From the NCBI RefSeq assembly GCF_943193015.1, contig NZ_CALPCM010000014.1, positions 1 through 64,000 on the forward strand: a DNA stretch of 64,000 nucleotides. Reading direction: 5' to 3'. The notes under the pieces were generated by a model that did not search any database, was not told the origin of the DNA, and saw only the letters and a program-made list of their open reading frames with translations. Within the stretch, counting starts at the first letter, position 1. Each line of letters begins with the position of its first letter. Below are positions 38,993 through 48,572 of this stretch, piece after piece. This DNA is from Hominisplanchenecus_A murintestinalis (GTDB lineage: Bacteria > Bacillota > Clostridia > Lachnospirales > Lachnospiraceae). The translations under genes were made by a program, and so were the position numbers.

Positions 38993-41900
38993 AAAATCAT
39001 TTTTTGAAGTATTTCCAAATCTGGAGGTGAATCCCCAGGTGCATAGTCTTTTTGCGCAGGTGACGGTTACGAAAGTGACCGTTACTTCTGTCAGGGACAG
39101 GATGCGGGTGTATATAAGCAGTGAAAAGCTTATTCACAAGCAGTATGTCTATGCGGTAGAGCAGGCGATACGGGAACAGTTCTTTTCAGGAGAGAACATA
39201 GAGGTGAAGCTGCTGGAGAAGTTTCACCTTTCCCGTCAGTATACGGCGGAAAAGCTGATGCCGATTTACCGTGACAGCATTCTGATGGAGCTGAAAGATT
39301 ATAGTATTTTTGAATATAATATGTTCCGCCAGGCGGTGTGTGAGTTTGTGGACGGGGACAGTATGAATATGACGGTGGAGCGTACTGTAGTTGCGGAGGA
39401 TAAAGCGGACGAGCTGGTGCGGGTGCTGGAAAAGATTTTTTGCGAGCGGTGCGGCCTGTCCTTGAAAATCCATATGATCCTGAAGGAGCCGGAGGAGAGC
39501 AAGGCGCGCAGGAACAGCGAGCTTCGCGTAGAGCAGGAGGTGCGGGCGATACAGGAGCAGGTTTCATCGGGCGGCGCGGAGAATATGCCAGAAGAACATG
39601 CGGAGCCGGAAAAAGCAAAGCCGGAAGGGAAAAAGAAAACAGAGAAAAAAGAAACAGGGAGAAAGAACACAGCGGTTTCAGGAAAAGAAACTGCCGGAAG
39701 AAATGGATTTCAGGAGAAACGGGGAGGATTTTCCAGGGAAGGCGGCTATAGAAACAGCTCTGTCAAGCGTTCAGATAACCCGGATGTGGTGTATGGGCGC
39801 GACTTTGAGGAGGACGCCATTGCGATTGAGCAGATTCAGAGTGAGATGGGAGAAGTTGTCGTCCGCGGGCAGATTCAGGCGCTGGATACCCGGGAAATCC
39901 GGAATGAAAAGACGATTATTATCATTGAAATTACGGACTATACAGATACGATTGTGGTGAAGATGTTTGCCAGAAATGAACAGGTGCCGGAGATTCTGGA
40001 AAATGTGAAGAAGGGCGCATTCCTGAAAATGAAGGGAGTGACGACGATTGACCGTTTTGACGGGCAGCTCACGATAGGTTCAGTGGTGGGTATTAAGAAA
40101 ATCCCGGATTTTCGGAAGGGCAGGCAGGATACCAGCCCAGAAAAGCGGGTGGAACTGCACTGCCATACGAAGATGAGCGACATGGACGGGGTGTCGGATG
40201 TAAAGGATATCGTGAAACGCGCGATGGAGTGGGGGCATAAGGCAATCGCGATTACCGACCACGGCGTGGTGCAGTCTTTTCCGGAGGCCAACCATGCAGT
40301 GCCAAAAGACAGTGATTTTAAGGTGATCTATGGCGTGGAAGCGTATCTGGTAGATGATTTGAAAGATATGGTGGTGAATTCCCACGCCCAGAATTTGGAT
40401 GATACGTATATAGTATTTGACCTGGAGACTACCGGGTTCAGCCCCAGTGTGAACCGTATCATCGAAATCGGTGCGGTGAAAGTGGAGAATGGGAAAATCA
40501 CGGAACGATTCAGCACATTTGTCAACCCGGATGTACCGATTCCGTTCCGCATTGAGGAATTGACGGGAATCAATGACAATATGGTACTTGACGCGCCGCA
40601 GATTGCTCAGGTTCTTCCTGAATTTCTGGAGTTCTGCGGGGACGCCGTGATGGTCGCCCACAATGCTTCTTTTGACATGAGTTTTATTGAGGAGAACTGC
40701 AGAAGGCTTGGCATTGAGAGGGAATTTACGAGTGTGGACACGGTAGCGCTGGCCCGGGTACTGCTTCCTCAGCTTGGACGTTTTAAGCTGGACACAGTGG
40801 CAAAGGCGCTGCATGTGCCGCTGCATAACCATCACCGTGCGGTGGACGATGCGGGGTGTACGGCAGAGATTTTTGTGAAATTCGTTGAGATGCTGAAAGC
40901 GCGGGATGCGTTTCAACTGGATGACGTCAATAAGCTGGGGAGGAATTCTAAGGAACAGGTGAAGAAGCTGCCTTCCCACCATGCAATTATCCTTGCCATG
41001 AATGATACAGGGCGGGTGAACCTGTACCGCCTGGTGTCTTTAAGCCATATTGAGTATTACCAGAGGAGGCCGCTGATTCCAAAGAGCGTATTTCTGGAGA
41101 ACAGGGAGGGCTTGTTGATTGGGTCGGCCTGTGAAGCGGGGGAGCTTTACCAGGCGATTCTGAACGGACGGTCTGACCAGGAGATTGCGCGTCTGGTCGA
41201 CTTTTATGATTATCTGGAGATACAGCCGCTGGGGAATAATAAATTTATGATTGCCAGCGATAAGATTGAAAATGTGACTTCCAGGGAGGATTTGATTGAG
41301 ATCAATAAGAAGATTGTGAAGCTGGGAGAGCAGTTCGGAAAAATGGTGGTGGGAACCTGCGACGTCCATTTCCTGAACCCGGAGGATGAAGTGTACCGCC
41401 GGATTATTATGGCGGGAAAAGGGTTCACGGACGCGGACGACCAGGCGCCGCTGTATCTGCGGACGACGGAAGAGATGCTTGCGGAGTTTGCGTATCTGGG
41501 GAGTGAAAAAGCAGAGGAAATCGTCATTACAAATCCGAATAAGATTGCGGATATGTGTGAGAAGATTTCTCCGGTACGGCCCGATAAATGCCCGCCTGTG
41601 ATTCCTGATTCTGATAAAGACTTGAGAAGAATCTGTTACAACAGGGCGCATGAAATCTACGGAGACGAGCTGCCGGAGATTGTAACGGAGCGGCTGGAGA
41701 GGGAATTAAATTCCATTATTTCCAACGGGTTTGCGGTGATGTATATCATTGCCCAGAAGCTGGTGTGGAAGTCGAATGACGACGGCTATCTGGTAGGCTC
41801 CCGTGGTTCTGTAGGCTCGTCCTTTGTGGCGACGATGGCGGGAATTACAGAGGTGAATCCGTTGAGCCCTCATTATTATTGTAAGGAATGCCATTATTCG

Positions 41901-43484
41901 GAGTTTGATTCGGAAGATGTAAAGCCTTATGCGGGAGGCGCGGGATGTGACATGCCGGATAAAGTGTGCCCGAAGTGTGGGGCGATGCTGATGAAAGAAG
42001 GGTTTGATATCCCGTTTGAGACATTCCTGGGATTTAAAGGGAATAAAGAGCCAGATATTGACTTGAATTTTTCCGGTGATTATCAGGGAAATGCCCACCG
42101 CTATACGGAGGTTATCTTCGGAAAAGGGCAGACGTTCCGGGCTGGGACGATTGGTACGCTGGCAGATAAGACTGCGTTCGGATATGTGAAGAATTATTTT
42201 GAAGAGAGAGGCCAGAGGAAGCGCGTGTGCGAGATTAACCGGATTGTCCAGGGATGCGTGGGGGTAAGGCGCACCACGGGACAGCATCCTGGGGGTATCA
42301 TTGTGCTTCCGATTGGGGAGGAAATCTATTCTTTTACTCCGGTGCAGCATCCGGCGAATGACCAGAATACAGATATTATTACGACCCATTTTGATTACCA
42401 TTCTATCGACCATAACCTGCTGAAGCTGGATATTCTGGGGCACGATGATCCGACGATGATTCGTATGCTGGAGGACTTGACCGGGCTGGATGCGAAGCAG
42501 ATTCCGCTGGACGACCCGGAGGTCATGTCACTGTTCACCAGCACGCAGGCGCTGGGGATTACGCCGGAGCAGATAGGGGGATGCCCTCTCGGGGCGCTTG
42601 GAATCCCGGAATTTGGCACAGAGTTTGTTATTCAGATGCTTGTGGATACGAAGCCGAAAAGCTTTTCGGATCTGGTACGTATTTCAGGGCTGTCCCACGG
42701 TACGGACGTGTGGCTGGGGAATGCCCAGACGCTGATTCAGGAGGGGAAGGCGACGATTTCCACGGCAATCTGTACCCGTGACGATATCATGACCTACCTG
42801 ATTCATATGGGGCTGGACAGTGAGGAGAGCTTTACCATTATGGAGAGCGTACGGAAAGGAAAAGGGCTAAAGCCGGAATGGGAAGAAGAAATGACGAAGC
42901 ATGATGTGCCGGACTGGTATATCTGGTCCTGTAAAAAGATTAAATATATGTTTCCGAAAGCACATGCGGCGGCATATGTCATGATGGCGTACCGGATTGC
43001 CTACTGTAAAGTATTTTATCCGCTGGCTTACTATGCGGCATATTTCAGCATCCGCGCTTCGGCGTTCAGCTATGAGCTGATGTGCCAGGGGGAAGAAAAG
43101 CTGAAGCATTACATGAAGCAGTACCAGCAGCGGGCGGGCGAACTGACGAATAAGGAGCAGGATACGGTAAAGGATATGAAAATTGTCCAGGAAATGTATG
43201 CCAGAGGCTTTGCGTTCACGCCGATTGATGTTTATACGGCGCAGGCGAGCCGTTTCCAGATTGTGGACGGAAAGCTAATGCCCTCTTTAAGCAGTATTGA
43301 GGGTATGGGGGATAAGGCGGCAGAAGCTGTGGAGGAAGCGGCAAAAGACGGGCCGTTCCTGTCCAAAGACGATTTCCGCAGCAGGACAAAGGTGAGCAAG
43401 ACGGTGATAGATTTGATGGATGATTTGGGGCTGCTGGGGGATTTGCCTGAGTCGAACCAGCTGTCGCTGTTTGACTTTGCGTAA
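38988..43484 (+). CDS. polC: DNA polymerase III alpha subunit, PolC type
   Basis: 1,498 residues, close to family length. In order: an N-terminal domain (~1-150); a charged linker (~170-255); an OB domain (~265-370, starting DVVYGRDFEEDAIAIEQI); a PHP domain (VELHCHTKMSDMDGVSD) split by the proofreading 3'-5' exonuclease (~470-640, DTYIVFDLETTGFSPSVNRI, HNASFDMSF); the polymerase core with a zinc finger (~965-1010, CKECHYSEF and CPKCG) and the catalytic motif EPDIDLNFSGDYQGN near residue 1022. This is the main leading-strand replicase of Firmicutes. I chose the ATG at 38988 although its ribosome site (GAAAGAAGAA) is weak. Confidence 0.97.
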   Translation: MAKSFFEVFPNLEVNPQVHSLFAQVTVTKVTVTSVRDRMRVYISSEKLIHKQYVYAVEQAIREQFFSGENIEVKLLEKFHLSRQYTAEKLMPIYRDSILMELKDYSIFEYNMFRQAVCEFVDGDSMNMTVERTVVAEDKADELVRVLEKIFCERCGLSLKIHMILKEPEESKARRNSELRVEQEVRAIQEQVSSGGAENMPEEHAEPEKAKPEGKKKTEKKETGRKNTAVSGKETAGRNGFQEKRGGFSREGGYRNSSVKRSDNPDVVYGRDFEEDAIAIEQIQSEMGEVVVRGQIQALDTREIRNEKTIIIIEITDYTDTIVVKMFARNEQVPEILENVKKGAFLKMKGVTTIDRFDGQLTIGSVVGIKKIPDFRKGRQDTSPEKRVELHCHTKMSDMDGVSDVKDIVKRAMEWGHKAIAITDHGVVQSFPEANHAVPKDSDFKVIYGVEAYLVDDLKDMVVNSHAQNLDDTYIVFDLETTGFSPSVNRIIEIGAVKVENGKITERFSTFVNPDVPIPFRIEELTGINDNMVLDAPQIAQVLPEFLEFCGDAVMVAHNASFDMSFIEENCRRLGIEREFTSVDTVALARVLLPQLGRFKLDTVAKALHVPLHNHHRAVDDAGCTAEIFVKFVEMLKARDAFQLDDVNKLGRNSKEQVKKLPSHHAIILAMNDTGRVNLYRLVSLSHIEYYQRRPLIPKSVFLENREGLLIGSACEAGELYQAILNGRSDQEIARLVDFYDYLEIQPLGNNKFMIASDKIENVTSREDLIEINKKIVKLGEQFGKMVVGTCDVHFLNPEDEVYRRIIMAGKGFTDADDQAPLYLRTTEEMLAEFAYLGSEKAEEIVITNPNKIADMCEKISPVRPDKCPPVIPDSDKDLRRICYNRAHEIYGDELPEIVTERLERELNSIISNGFAVMYIIAQKLVWKSNDDGYLVGSRGSVGSSFVATMAGITEVNPLSPHYYCKECHYSEFDSEDVKPYAGGAGCDMPDKVCPKCGAMLMKEGFDIPFETFLGFKGNKEPDIDLNFSGDYQGNAHRYTEVIFGKGQTFRAGTIGTLADKTAFGYVKNYFEERGQRKRVCEINRIVQGCVGVRRTTGQHPGGIIVLPIGEEIYSFTPVQHPANDQNTDIITTHFDYHSIDHNLLKLDILGHDDPTMIRMLEDLTGLDAKQIPLDDPEVMSLFTSTQALGITPEQIGGCPLGALGIPEFGTEFVIQMLVDTKPKSFSDLVRISGLSHGTDVWLGNAQTLIQEGKATISTAICTRDDIMTYLIHMGLDSEESFTIMESVRKGKGLKPEWEEEMTKHDVPDWYIWSCKKIKYMFPKAHAAAYVMMAYRIAYCKVFYPLAYYAAYFSIRASAFSYELMCQGEEKLKHYMKQYQQRAGELTNKEQDTVKDMKIVQEMYARGFAFTPIDVYTAQASRFQIVDGKLMPSLSSIEGMGDKAAEAVEEAAKDGPFLSKDDFRSRTKVSKTVIDLMDDLGLLGDLPESNQLSLFDFA

Positions 43485-43517
43485 ACACAACTTTTTATTG
43501 AATTTTGGAGGTAGGGT

Positions 43518-45008
43518 ATGGAGAAATATATTATGGCGCTGGATCAGGGGACTACCAGTTCCCGGTGTATCCTGTTTAATAAGCAGGGAAAGGCATGCAG
43601 TACGGCACAGAAGGAGTTCCGGCAGATTTTTCCGAAGCCGGGCTGGGTGGAGCATGACCCGATGGATATCTGGGCTTCTCAAATCAGCGTTGCGGCAGAA
43701 GCGATGAGCAAGATTGGAGCCGGGGCGGAGAATATCGCGGCTATCGGTATCACGAACCAGAGGGAAACCACGGTTGTGTGGGAGAAAGAAACGGGAAAGC
43801 CGGTGTGCAATGCCATCGTCTGGCAGTGCCGCAGGACAGCAGAACTGGTGGACGAGCTGAAATCAGAGGGCTTTGACAGGATAATACGGGAAAAGACAGG
43901 ACTAATACCGGACGCGTATTTTTCGGCGACGAAGCTGAAATGGATTCTTGACCATGTGCGCGGGGCTCGGGAACGTGCCGTGCGCGGCGAGCTGCTGTTC
44001 GGGACAGTGGACACCTGGCTGATCTGGAACCTGACGAACCGGAGAGTGCATGTGACGGATTACACGAATGCATCAAGAACGATGCTGTTTGATATACATA
44101 AGCTCCGGTGGGATGATGAGATTCTGGAAAAACTGGAGATTCCCCGGCAAATGCTGCCCGAGGTGCGTCCCTCCAGCGAGGTCTATGGGTATACGGAGGA
44201 TTGTATCTTAGGCGGGGGAATCCCTATCGCGGGCGCAGCGGGAGACCAGCAGGCGGCTCTGTTCGGGCAGTGCTGTTTTGAGCCGGGGGAAGCGAAAAAT
44301 ACTTATGGGACGGGATGTTTCCTGCTGATGAACACGGGAAGCAAGGCGGTGGAGTCGAAGAGCGGGCTGCTCACGACAATCGCTGCGAGTGCGGACGGAA
44401 ACATCCGCTATGCTCTGGAGGGCAGTGTGTTCGTGGCGGGAGCAGCGATCCAGTGGCTGCGTGACGAGCTGCGCATCATCGACACGGCGGCGCAGTCAGA
44501 GGAATATTGTATGGCAGTAAAGGACACCAATGGAACTTATGTAGTGCCTGCGTTTACGGGGCTTGGCGCCCCATACTGGGACTCATACGCCCGCGGCACG
44601 ATCCTGGGGCTGACCAGAGGGACGCGCAGGGAACATTTGGTGCGGGCTGTCGTGGAGTCCCTGGCGTATCAGGCGTCGGATGTGATTGAGGCGATGGAGA
44701 AGGATTCCGGTATCCATTTAAAGACTCTGAAAGTGGACGGCGGAGCCTGTGCGAATGATTTCCTGATGCAGTTCCAGGCAGATATCCTGAATGTACAGGT
44801 GGCAAGGCCGGAGTGTATCGAGACGACAGCGCTGGGAGCGGCGTACTTGGCGGGGCTTTCCGTGGGCGTCTGGAAAAACCAGGAGGATGTGTGTGAGAAC
44901 TGGGCGCTGCAGCGTACATTTTGCCCCGATATGGCGCAGGAATACAGGGAAGAGCTGCTGGAGGGATGGAAAAAGGCGGTGCGGTGCTCGTTTGGATGGG
45001 CGAAATAA
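43518..45008 (+). CDS. glpK: Glycerol kinase
   Basis: 496 residues of the FGGY family: MALDQGTTSSRCILFNKQGK, GITNQRETTVVWEKETGKPV, PYFSATKLKW-like DAYFSATKLKWILDHVRG, GAAGDQQAALFGQCCFEPGE, NTYGTGCFLLMNTG and KVDGGACANDFLMQFQADIL. It phosphorylates glycerol to glycerol-3-phosphate. The His phosphorylated by HPr in many Firmicute enzymes is not obvious in the region around residue 230. TTGGAGGTAGGG precedes the start. It stands alone; no glpF or glpD is in the window. Confidence 0.95.
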   Translation: MEKYIMALDQGTTSSRCILFNKQGKACSTAQKEFRQIFPKPGWVEHDPMDIWASQISVAAEAMSKIGAGAENIAAIGITNQRETTVVWEKETGKPVCNAIVWQCRRTAELVDELKSEGFDRIIREKTGLIPDAYFSATKLKWILDHVRGARERAVRGELLFGTVDTWLIWNLTNRRVHVTDYTNASRTMLFDIHKLRWDDEILEKLEIPRQMLPEVRPSSEVYGYTEDCILGGGIPIAGAAGDQQAALFGQCCFEPGEAKNTYGTGCFLLMNTGSKAVESKSGLLTTIAASADGNIRYALEGSVFVAGAAIQWLRDELRIIDTAAQSEEYCMAVKDTNGTYVVPAFTGLGAPYWDSYARGTILGLTRGTRREHLVRAVVESLAYQASDVIEAMEKDSGIHLKTLKVDGGACANDFLMQFQADILNVQVARPECIETTALGAAYLAGLSVGVWKNQEDVCENWALQRTFCPDMAQEYREELLEGWKKAVRCSFGWAK

Positions 45009-45135
45009 AAGTTACTGTGAATGGAGTGAATAGTAATATTTAGAAGTCCGTTGTGAAAAACAATAAGATTAGGGCTGTTTTAATTTGGCAATTTTATGTT
45101 ATACTAATGGTACGATGCAGAAAGGGGTGGTGCCA

Positions 45136-45348
45136 GTGGAGACAGAACGTGTGGACAAGGAGAAGCTGATTTTGGCAGTTCAGGCGGCAGTGGGGGTTTT
45201 GTATATTATCCTGGTGGTGCGGAGCAGCCTGAAAGGGCAGTCGCCGAAGATGAAAAAGGTGCTGGCAAAGCAGGCGAAGCGGATTGATAAATTGAACCGC
45301 CTGGAGTATAAGCAGGCGAAGCGTGAAATCCGGCGTAACAGACAGTAA
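45136..45348 (+). CDS. Small single-span membrane protein
   Basis: Seventy residues from a GTG behind AAAGGGGTGG; ATG starts further up (45115, 45085) are less well placed. One membrane helix (LILAVQAAVGVLYIILVV) is followed by a highly basic helical tail (KMKKVLAKQAKRIDKLNRLE, KQAKREIRRNR). No family is recognised. It precedes pyrC by 65 bases on the same strand and could be a leader gene of the pyrimidine group or independent. Confidence 0.55.
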   Translation: METERVDKEKLILAVQAAVGVLYIILVVRSSLKGQSPKMKKVLAKQAKRIDKLNRLEYKQAKREIRRNRQ

Positions 45349-45413
45349 GGATAAAGTGTTACAATCCGGCGCCACACGGAGAAAAGATTTAAAGCAAGGA
45401 GGAGGCGTGAATT

Positions 45414-46712
45414 ATGGGCATATTAATTAAAGGCGGGAGGGTCATCGACCCGGACACAAAGACGGATGGGAAATATGATATTTTGCTTGAGGACGGAAAA
45501 ATAAAGTCGGTTGCCAAAGAGATAAAGGAGAAGGCAGAGCGTGTGATTGACGCGTCAGGCTGCTATGTGATGCCGGGGCTGATTGACATGCATGTACACC
45601 TGCGGGACCCGGGGCTGACGTATAAGGAGAGCGTGGAAAGCGGGGCTCGGGCAGCGGCAAAAGGGGGATTTACCACCATCATTGCCATGCCGAATACAAA
45701 GCCTGTTACGGATGACAGGGACAGGGTTGGCTACGTGATGCGCAAGGCGGAGATGCTGGTGCCTATTCATGTCCTTCAGTCTGGAGCTGTGACGAAAGGG
45801 ATGGAAGGAAAAGAGCCGGCAGACATCGAAGGTATGGTGAAAGCAGGCGCGCCTGCCATCACAGAGGATGGAAAGTCTGTAATGGATTCAGGGGTCTATC
45901 GGGAAGCCATGAAAGAGGCGAAACGGCTGGGAATCCCGGTGCTGGCGCATTGTGAGGATATTAATCTGGTGCAGGGCGGCGTGGTAAATGCTGATAAGAA
46001 CATGGAAGCGCTGGGGCTAAAGGGCATCAGCAATGCGGTGGAGGATATCATCGTGGCACGTGACATCATGCTGGCGAAGGAAACAGGCGTGCATCTGCAT
46101 CTGTGCCATTGTTCTACAGAGGGAAGCGTGGAGATGGTGCGGCAGGCCAGGGCAGAAGGGGTATCTATCTCTGCGGAAGTGTGCCCTCATCATTTTACTT
46201 TGTCTACAGACGATATAAAAACTGCTGACGCTAATTACAAGATGAACCCGCCTCTTCGGACGAAAAAGGATGTGGAAGCCCTGCGGAAAGGGTTGGAAGA
46301 AGGTGTCATGGATGTGATTTCCACAGACCATGCGCCCCACAGCGCAGAGGAAAAGAGCCGCCCGATAGAGGAAGCGCCTTTTGGAATCGTGGGACTGGAG
46401 ACTTCTGTGGCGCTGACTTTGACGGAGCTGGTGGATACGGGCATCCTGACCCCTATGCAGATGGCAGAAAGAATGAGCTATAATCCGTCCAAAATCCTGG
46501 GACTTGGCCGAGGCTCCCTGGCAGAAGGGAAACCTGCGGATGTAACGATTATTGACCCTGAGACAGAGTATATCATTGAGCCGGAGTGTTTTGTTTCAAA
46601 AGGCAAAAATACGCCTTTCGGCGGAAAGAAAGTAAAAGGACAAGTTGTGGCGACTATCTGCGGAGGCGAGGTAGCATACGCACGCAGCTTAGAGGAGGAC
46701 ACAAAGAAATGA
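45414..46712 (+). CDS. pyrC: Dihydroorotase
   Basis: 432 residues of the class I type: GLIDMHVHLRDPGLTYKESV (zinc-binding His pair), FTTIIAMPNTKPVTD, LHLCHCSTEGSVEMVRQA, EVCPHHFTLSTDDI and DVISTDHAPHSAEEK (catalytic Asp). It closes the pyrimidine ring. AAGGAGGAGGC precedes the ATG. Its last base pairs overlap the ATG of pyrF (ATGA), so the two are coupled. Confidence 0.96.
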   Translation: MGILIKGGRVIDPDTKTDGKYDILLEDGKIKSVAKEIKEKAERVIDASGCYVMPGLIDMHVHLRDPGLTYKESVESGARAAAKGGFTTIIAMPNTKPVTDDRDRVGYVMRKAEMLVPIHVLQSGAVTKGMEGKEPADIEGMVKAGAPAITEDGKSVMDSGVYREAMKEAKRLGIPVLAHCEDINLVQGGVVNADKNMEALGLKGISNAVEDIIVARDIMLAKETGVHLHLCHCSTEGSVEMVRQARAEGVSISAEVCPHHFTLSTDDIKTADANYKMNPPLRTKKDVEALRKGLEEGVMDVISTDHAPHSAEEKSRPIEEAPFGIVGLETSVALTLTELVDTGILTPMQMAERMSYNPSKILGLGRGSLAEGKPADVTIIDPETEYIIEPECFVSKGKNTPFGGKKVKGQVVATICGGEVAYARSLEEDTKK

Positions 46713-47635
46713 TACAGAAATTAATCAGCAATATACAAAAGACAAATGCTCCCATTGTGGTGGGGCTTGACCCAATGCTGAGCTATATTCCAGAGCATAT
46801 CCAAAAAAAAGCGTACGCTGAATTCGGGGAGACTCTGGAGGGTGCGGCCGAGGCGGTATGGCAGTATAATAAAGAAATCGTAGATTGTACGTATGATTTG
46901 ATTCCGGCAGTAAAGCCGCAGATTGCTATGTATGAGCAGTTTGGCATAGAGGGTTTAAAAGCCTATAAGAAAACAGTGGATTACTGTAAAGAAAAAGGTC
47001 TGGTAGTTATCGGGGATGTGAAGCGGGGAGATATCGGTTCTACATCTGCCGCTTATGCGGTGGGGCATCTGGGGAAGGTTCAGGTAGGAAGCAGGACTTA
47101 TGCCGCTTTTGATGAAGATTTCGCTACGGTGAATCCATATCTGGGAACGGACGGAATCAAGCCGTTTCTTGATGTGTGCAGGCAGGAGAAGAAGGGAATT
47201 TTCATTCTGGTAAAGACATCAAACCCTTCCAGCGGCGAATTCCAGGATCAGCTTATTGACGGAAAGCCGCTGTATGAGCTGGTTGGAGAGCATGTGGCAA
47301 AATGGGGTGAGGAGTGCATGGGCGATACTTACAGCTATGTAGGAGCAGTGGTAGGCGCTACTTATCCGGAGATGGGAAAGGTTCTCCGTAAAATCATGCC
47401 AAAATCCTTTATTCTGGTACCGGGATACGGCGCACAGGGCGGCAAAGGCAAAGATTTGGTACATTTTTTCAATGAGGACGGGCTGGGCGCAATCGTAAAT
47501 TCATCCAGAGGAATCATTGCCGCTTATAAACAGGAAAAATATGCAAAATTCGGGGCGGAGCATTTTGGGGAGGCTTCCCGGGCAGCTGTGGAAGATATGG
47601 CGGCTGATATTGCTCAGGCGCTGGAGAGCAGATAA
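46709..47635 (+). CDS. pyrF: Orotidine 5'-phosphate decarboxylase
   Basis: 308 residues, the longer group 2 type: APIVVGLDPMLSYIPEHIQK, catalytic Lys105 in VVIGDVKRGDIGSTSAAYAV, DFATVNPYLGTDGIKPFL and FILVPGYGAQGGKGKDLVHF. It makes UMP from OMP. GAGGAGGACAC lies upstream inside the end of pyrC. A hairpin follows, yet pyrK-pyrD continue on the same strand. Confidence 0.96.
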   Translation: MIQKLISNIQKTNAPIVVGLDPMLSYIPEHIQKKAYAEFGETLEGAAEAVWQYNKEIVDCTYDLIPAVKPQIAMYEQFGIEGLKAYKKTVDYCKEKGLVVIGDVKRGDIGSTSAAYAVGHLGKVQVGSRTYAAFDEDFATVNPYLGTDGIKPFLDVCRQEKKGIFILVKTSNPSSGEFQDQLIDGKPLYELVGEHVAKWGEECMGDTYSYVGAVVGATYPEMGKVLRKIMPKSFILVPGYGAQGGKGKDLVHFFNEDGLGAIVNSSRGIIAAYKQEKYAKFGAEHFGEASRAAVEDMAADIAQALESR

Positions 47636-47642
47636 TTATAGT

Positions 47643-47667
47643 AACCGTCCGGTTTTGCCGGGCGGTT
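47643..47667 (+). terminator. Hairpin after pyrF
   Basis: AACCGTCCGG pairs with CCGGGCGGTT (one G-T pair) around a TTTTG loop; the bases following are not T-rich, so some read-through into pyrK is likely. Confidence 0.65.
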
Positions 47668-47792
47668 ATAGTCAACAGCCCCGCTGTAAGCAGTGAGGTA
47701 TTAGACCCTCGCGGCATTCGCTAAATATCCGCACAGGTGCGGCTGCCGGGTTCATTGCCCGCGGGAATAAATACATAGCAGGAGAGAAAAGT
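47668..47792. other. Structured intergenic segment before pyrK
   Basis: A GC-rich stretch with several small self-complementary parts (CCGCAC..GTGCGG; GCCGGG..CCCGCG) that does not look like coding sequence. I do not recognise a known riboswitch or a PyrR attenuator in it. Confidence 0.4.
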
Positions 47793-48572
47793 ATGCCAGG
47801 TAAATGGAAAGAAACCGCAAAAATTGTAGGACAGACAAAAATCGGAAAAGGGATTTACAGCATGTGGCTGCAGACAGAGGAAATTGCCGGACATGCAGTG
47901 CCGGGACAGTTTATTTCCGTGTACTGCCGGGATGGAAGCCGTCTGCTGCCCAGGCCAATCAGTATCTGTGAGATTGACAGGGAGATGAAGCAGCTGCGCA
48001 TTGTGTACCGGGTGGCGGGAAAAGGTACAGAAGAATTTTCGAAGCTGGAAACGGGCGGCAGCCTGGAAATCATGGGGCCGTTGGGAAACGGTTTCCCACT
48101 TTCACGGATGGAAGAGAAACATCATGCCATGCTTATTGCAGGCGGCATCGGGATTCCTCCGATGGTAGAGCTGTCAAAGCAGCTGCCAGGTGGGAAAAGC
48201 ATCGTAGTGGGATACCGGGATGAGCTGTTTCTTACAGAAGAACTGGGGAAGAACGGCAGCGTATTTACCGCTACAGAGGATGGAAGCGCCGGGACGAAGG
48301 GAAATGTTCTGGATGCTGTCAGGGAAAATGACATTCAGGCAGATATTATTTATGCCTGCGGTCCTACACCGATGCTGCGCGCATTGAAAGCTTACGCACA
48401 GGAAAAAGGGATTGAGTGCTGGATTTCCATGGAGGAGCGCATGGCGTGTGGAATTGGCGCGTGCCTGGCCTGTGTCTGTCAGTCGAAAGAGGTGGACGGG
48501 CATTCTCATGTACATAACAAACGAGTATGTAAAGAAGGCCCGGTATTTTTGGCGTCGGAGGTGGAGTTATGA
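47793..48572 (+). CDS. pyrK: Dihydroorotate dehydrogenase electron-transfer subunit
   Basis: 259 residues with ferredoxin-reductase layout: FAD-binding motif RLLPRPISICEID, the NAD-binding region HHAMLIAGGIGIPPMVELSK, and the [2Fe-2S] cysteines in RMACGIGACLACVCQS (about 219-229) plus a later Cys in NKRVCKEGP. It passes electrons from PyrD to NAD+. It overlaps pyrD by four bases. GGAGAG precedes the start. Confidence 0.95.
   Translation: MPGKWKETAKIVGQTKIGKGIYSMWLQTEEIAGHAVPGQFISVYCRDGSRLLPRPISICEIDREMKQLRIVYRVAGKGTEEFSKLETGGSLEIMGPLGNGFPLSRMEEKHHAMLIAGGIGIPPMVELSKQLPGGKSIVVGYRDELFLTEELGKNGSVFTATEDGSAGTKGNVLDAVRENDIQADIIYACGPTPMLRALKAYAQEKGIECWISMEERMACGIGACLACVCQSKEVDGHSHVHNKRVCKEGPVFLASEVEL

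Noticed and set aside
40080..42443. Long open frames on the strand opposite polC
   Set aside because: They shadow the codon pattern of polC, lack ribosome sites and show no protein motifs.
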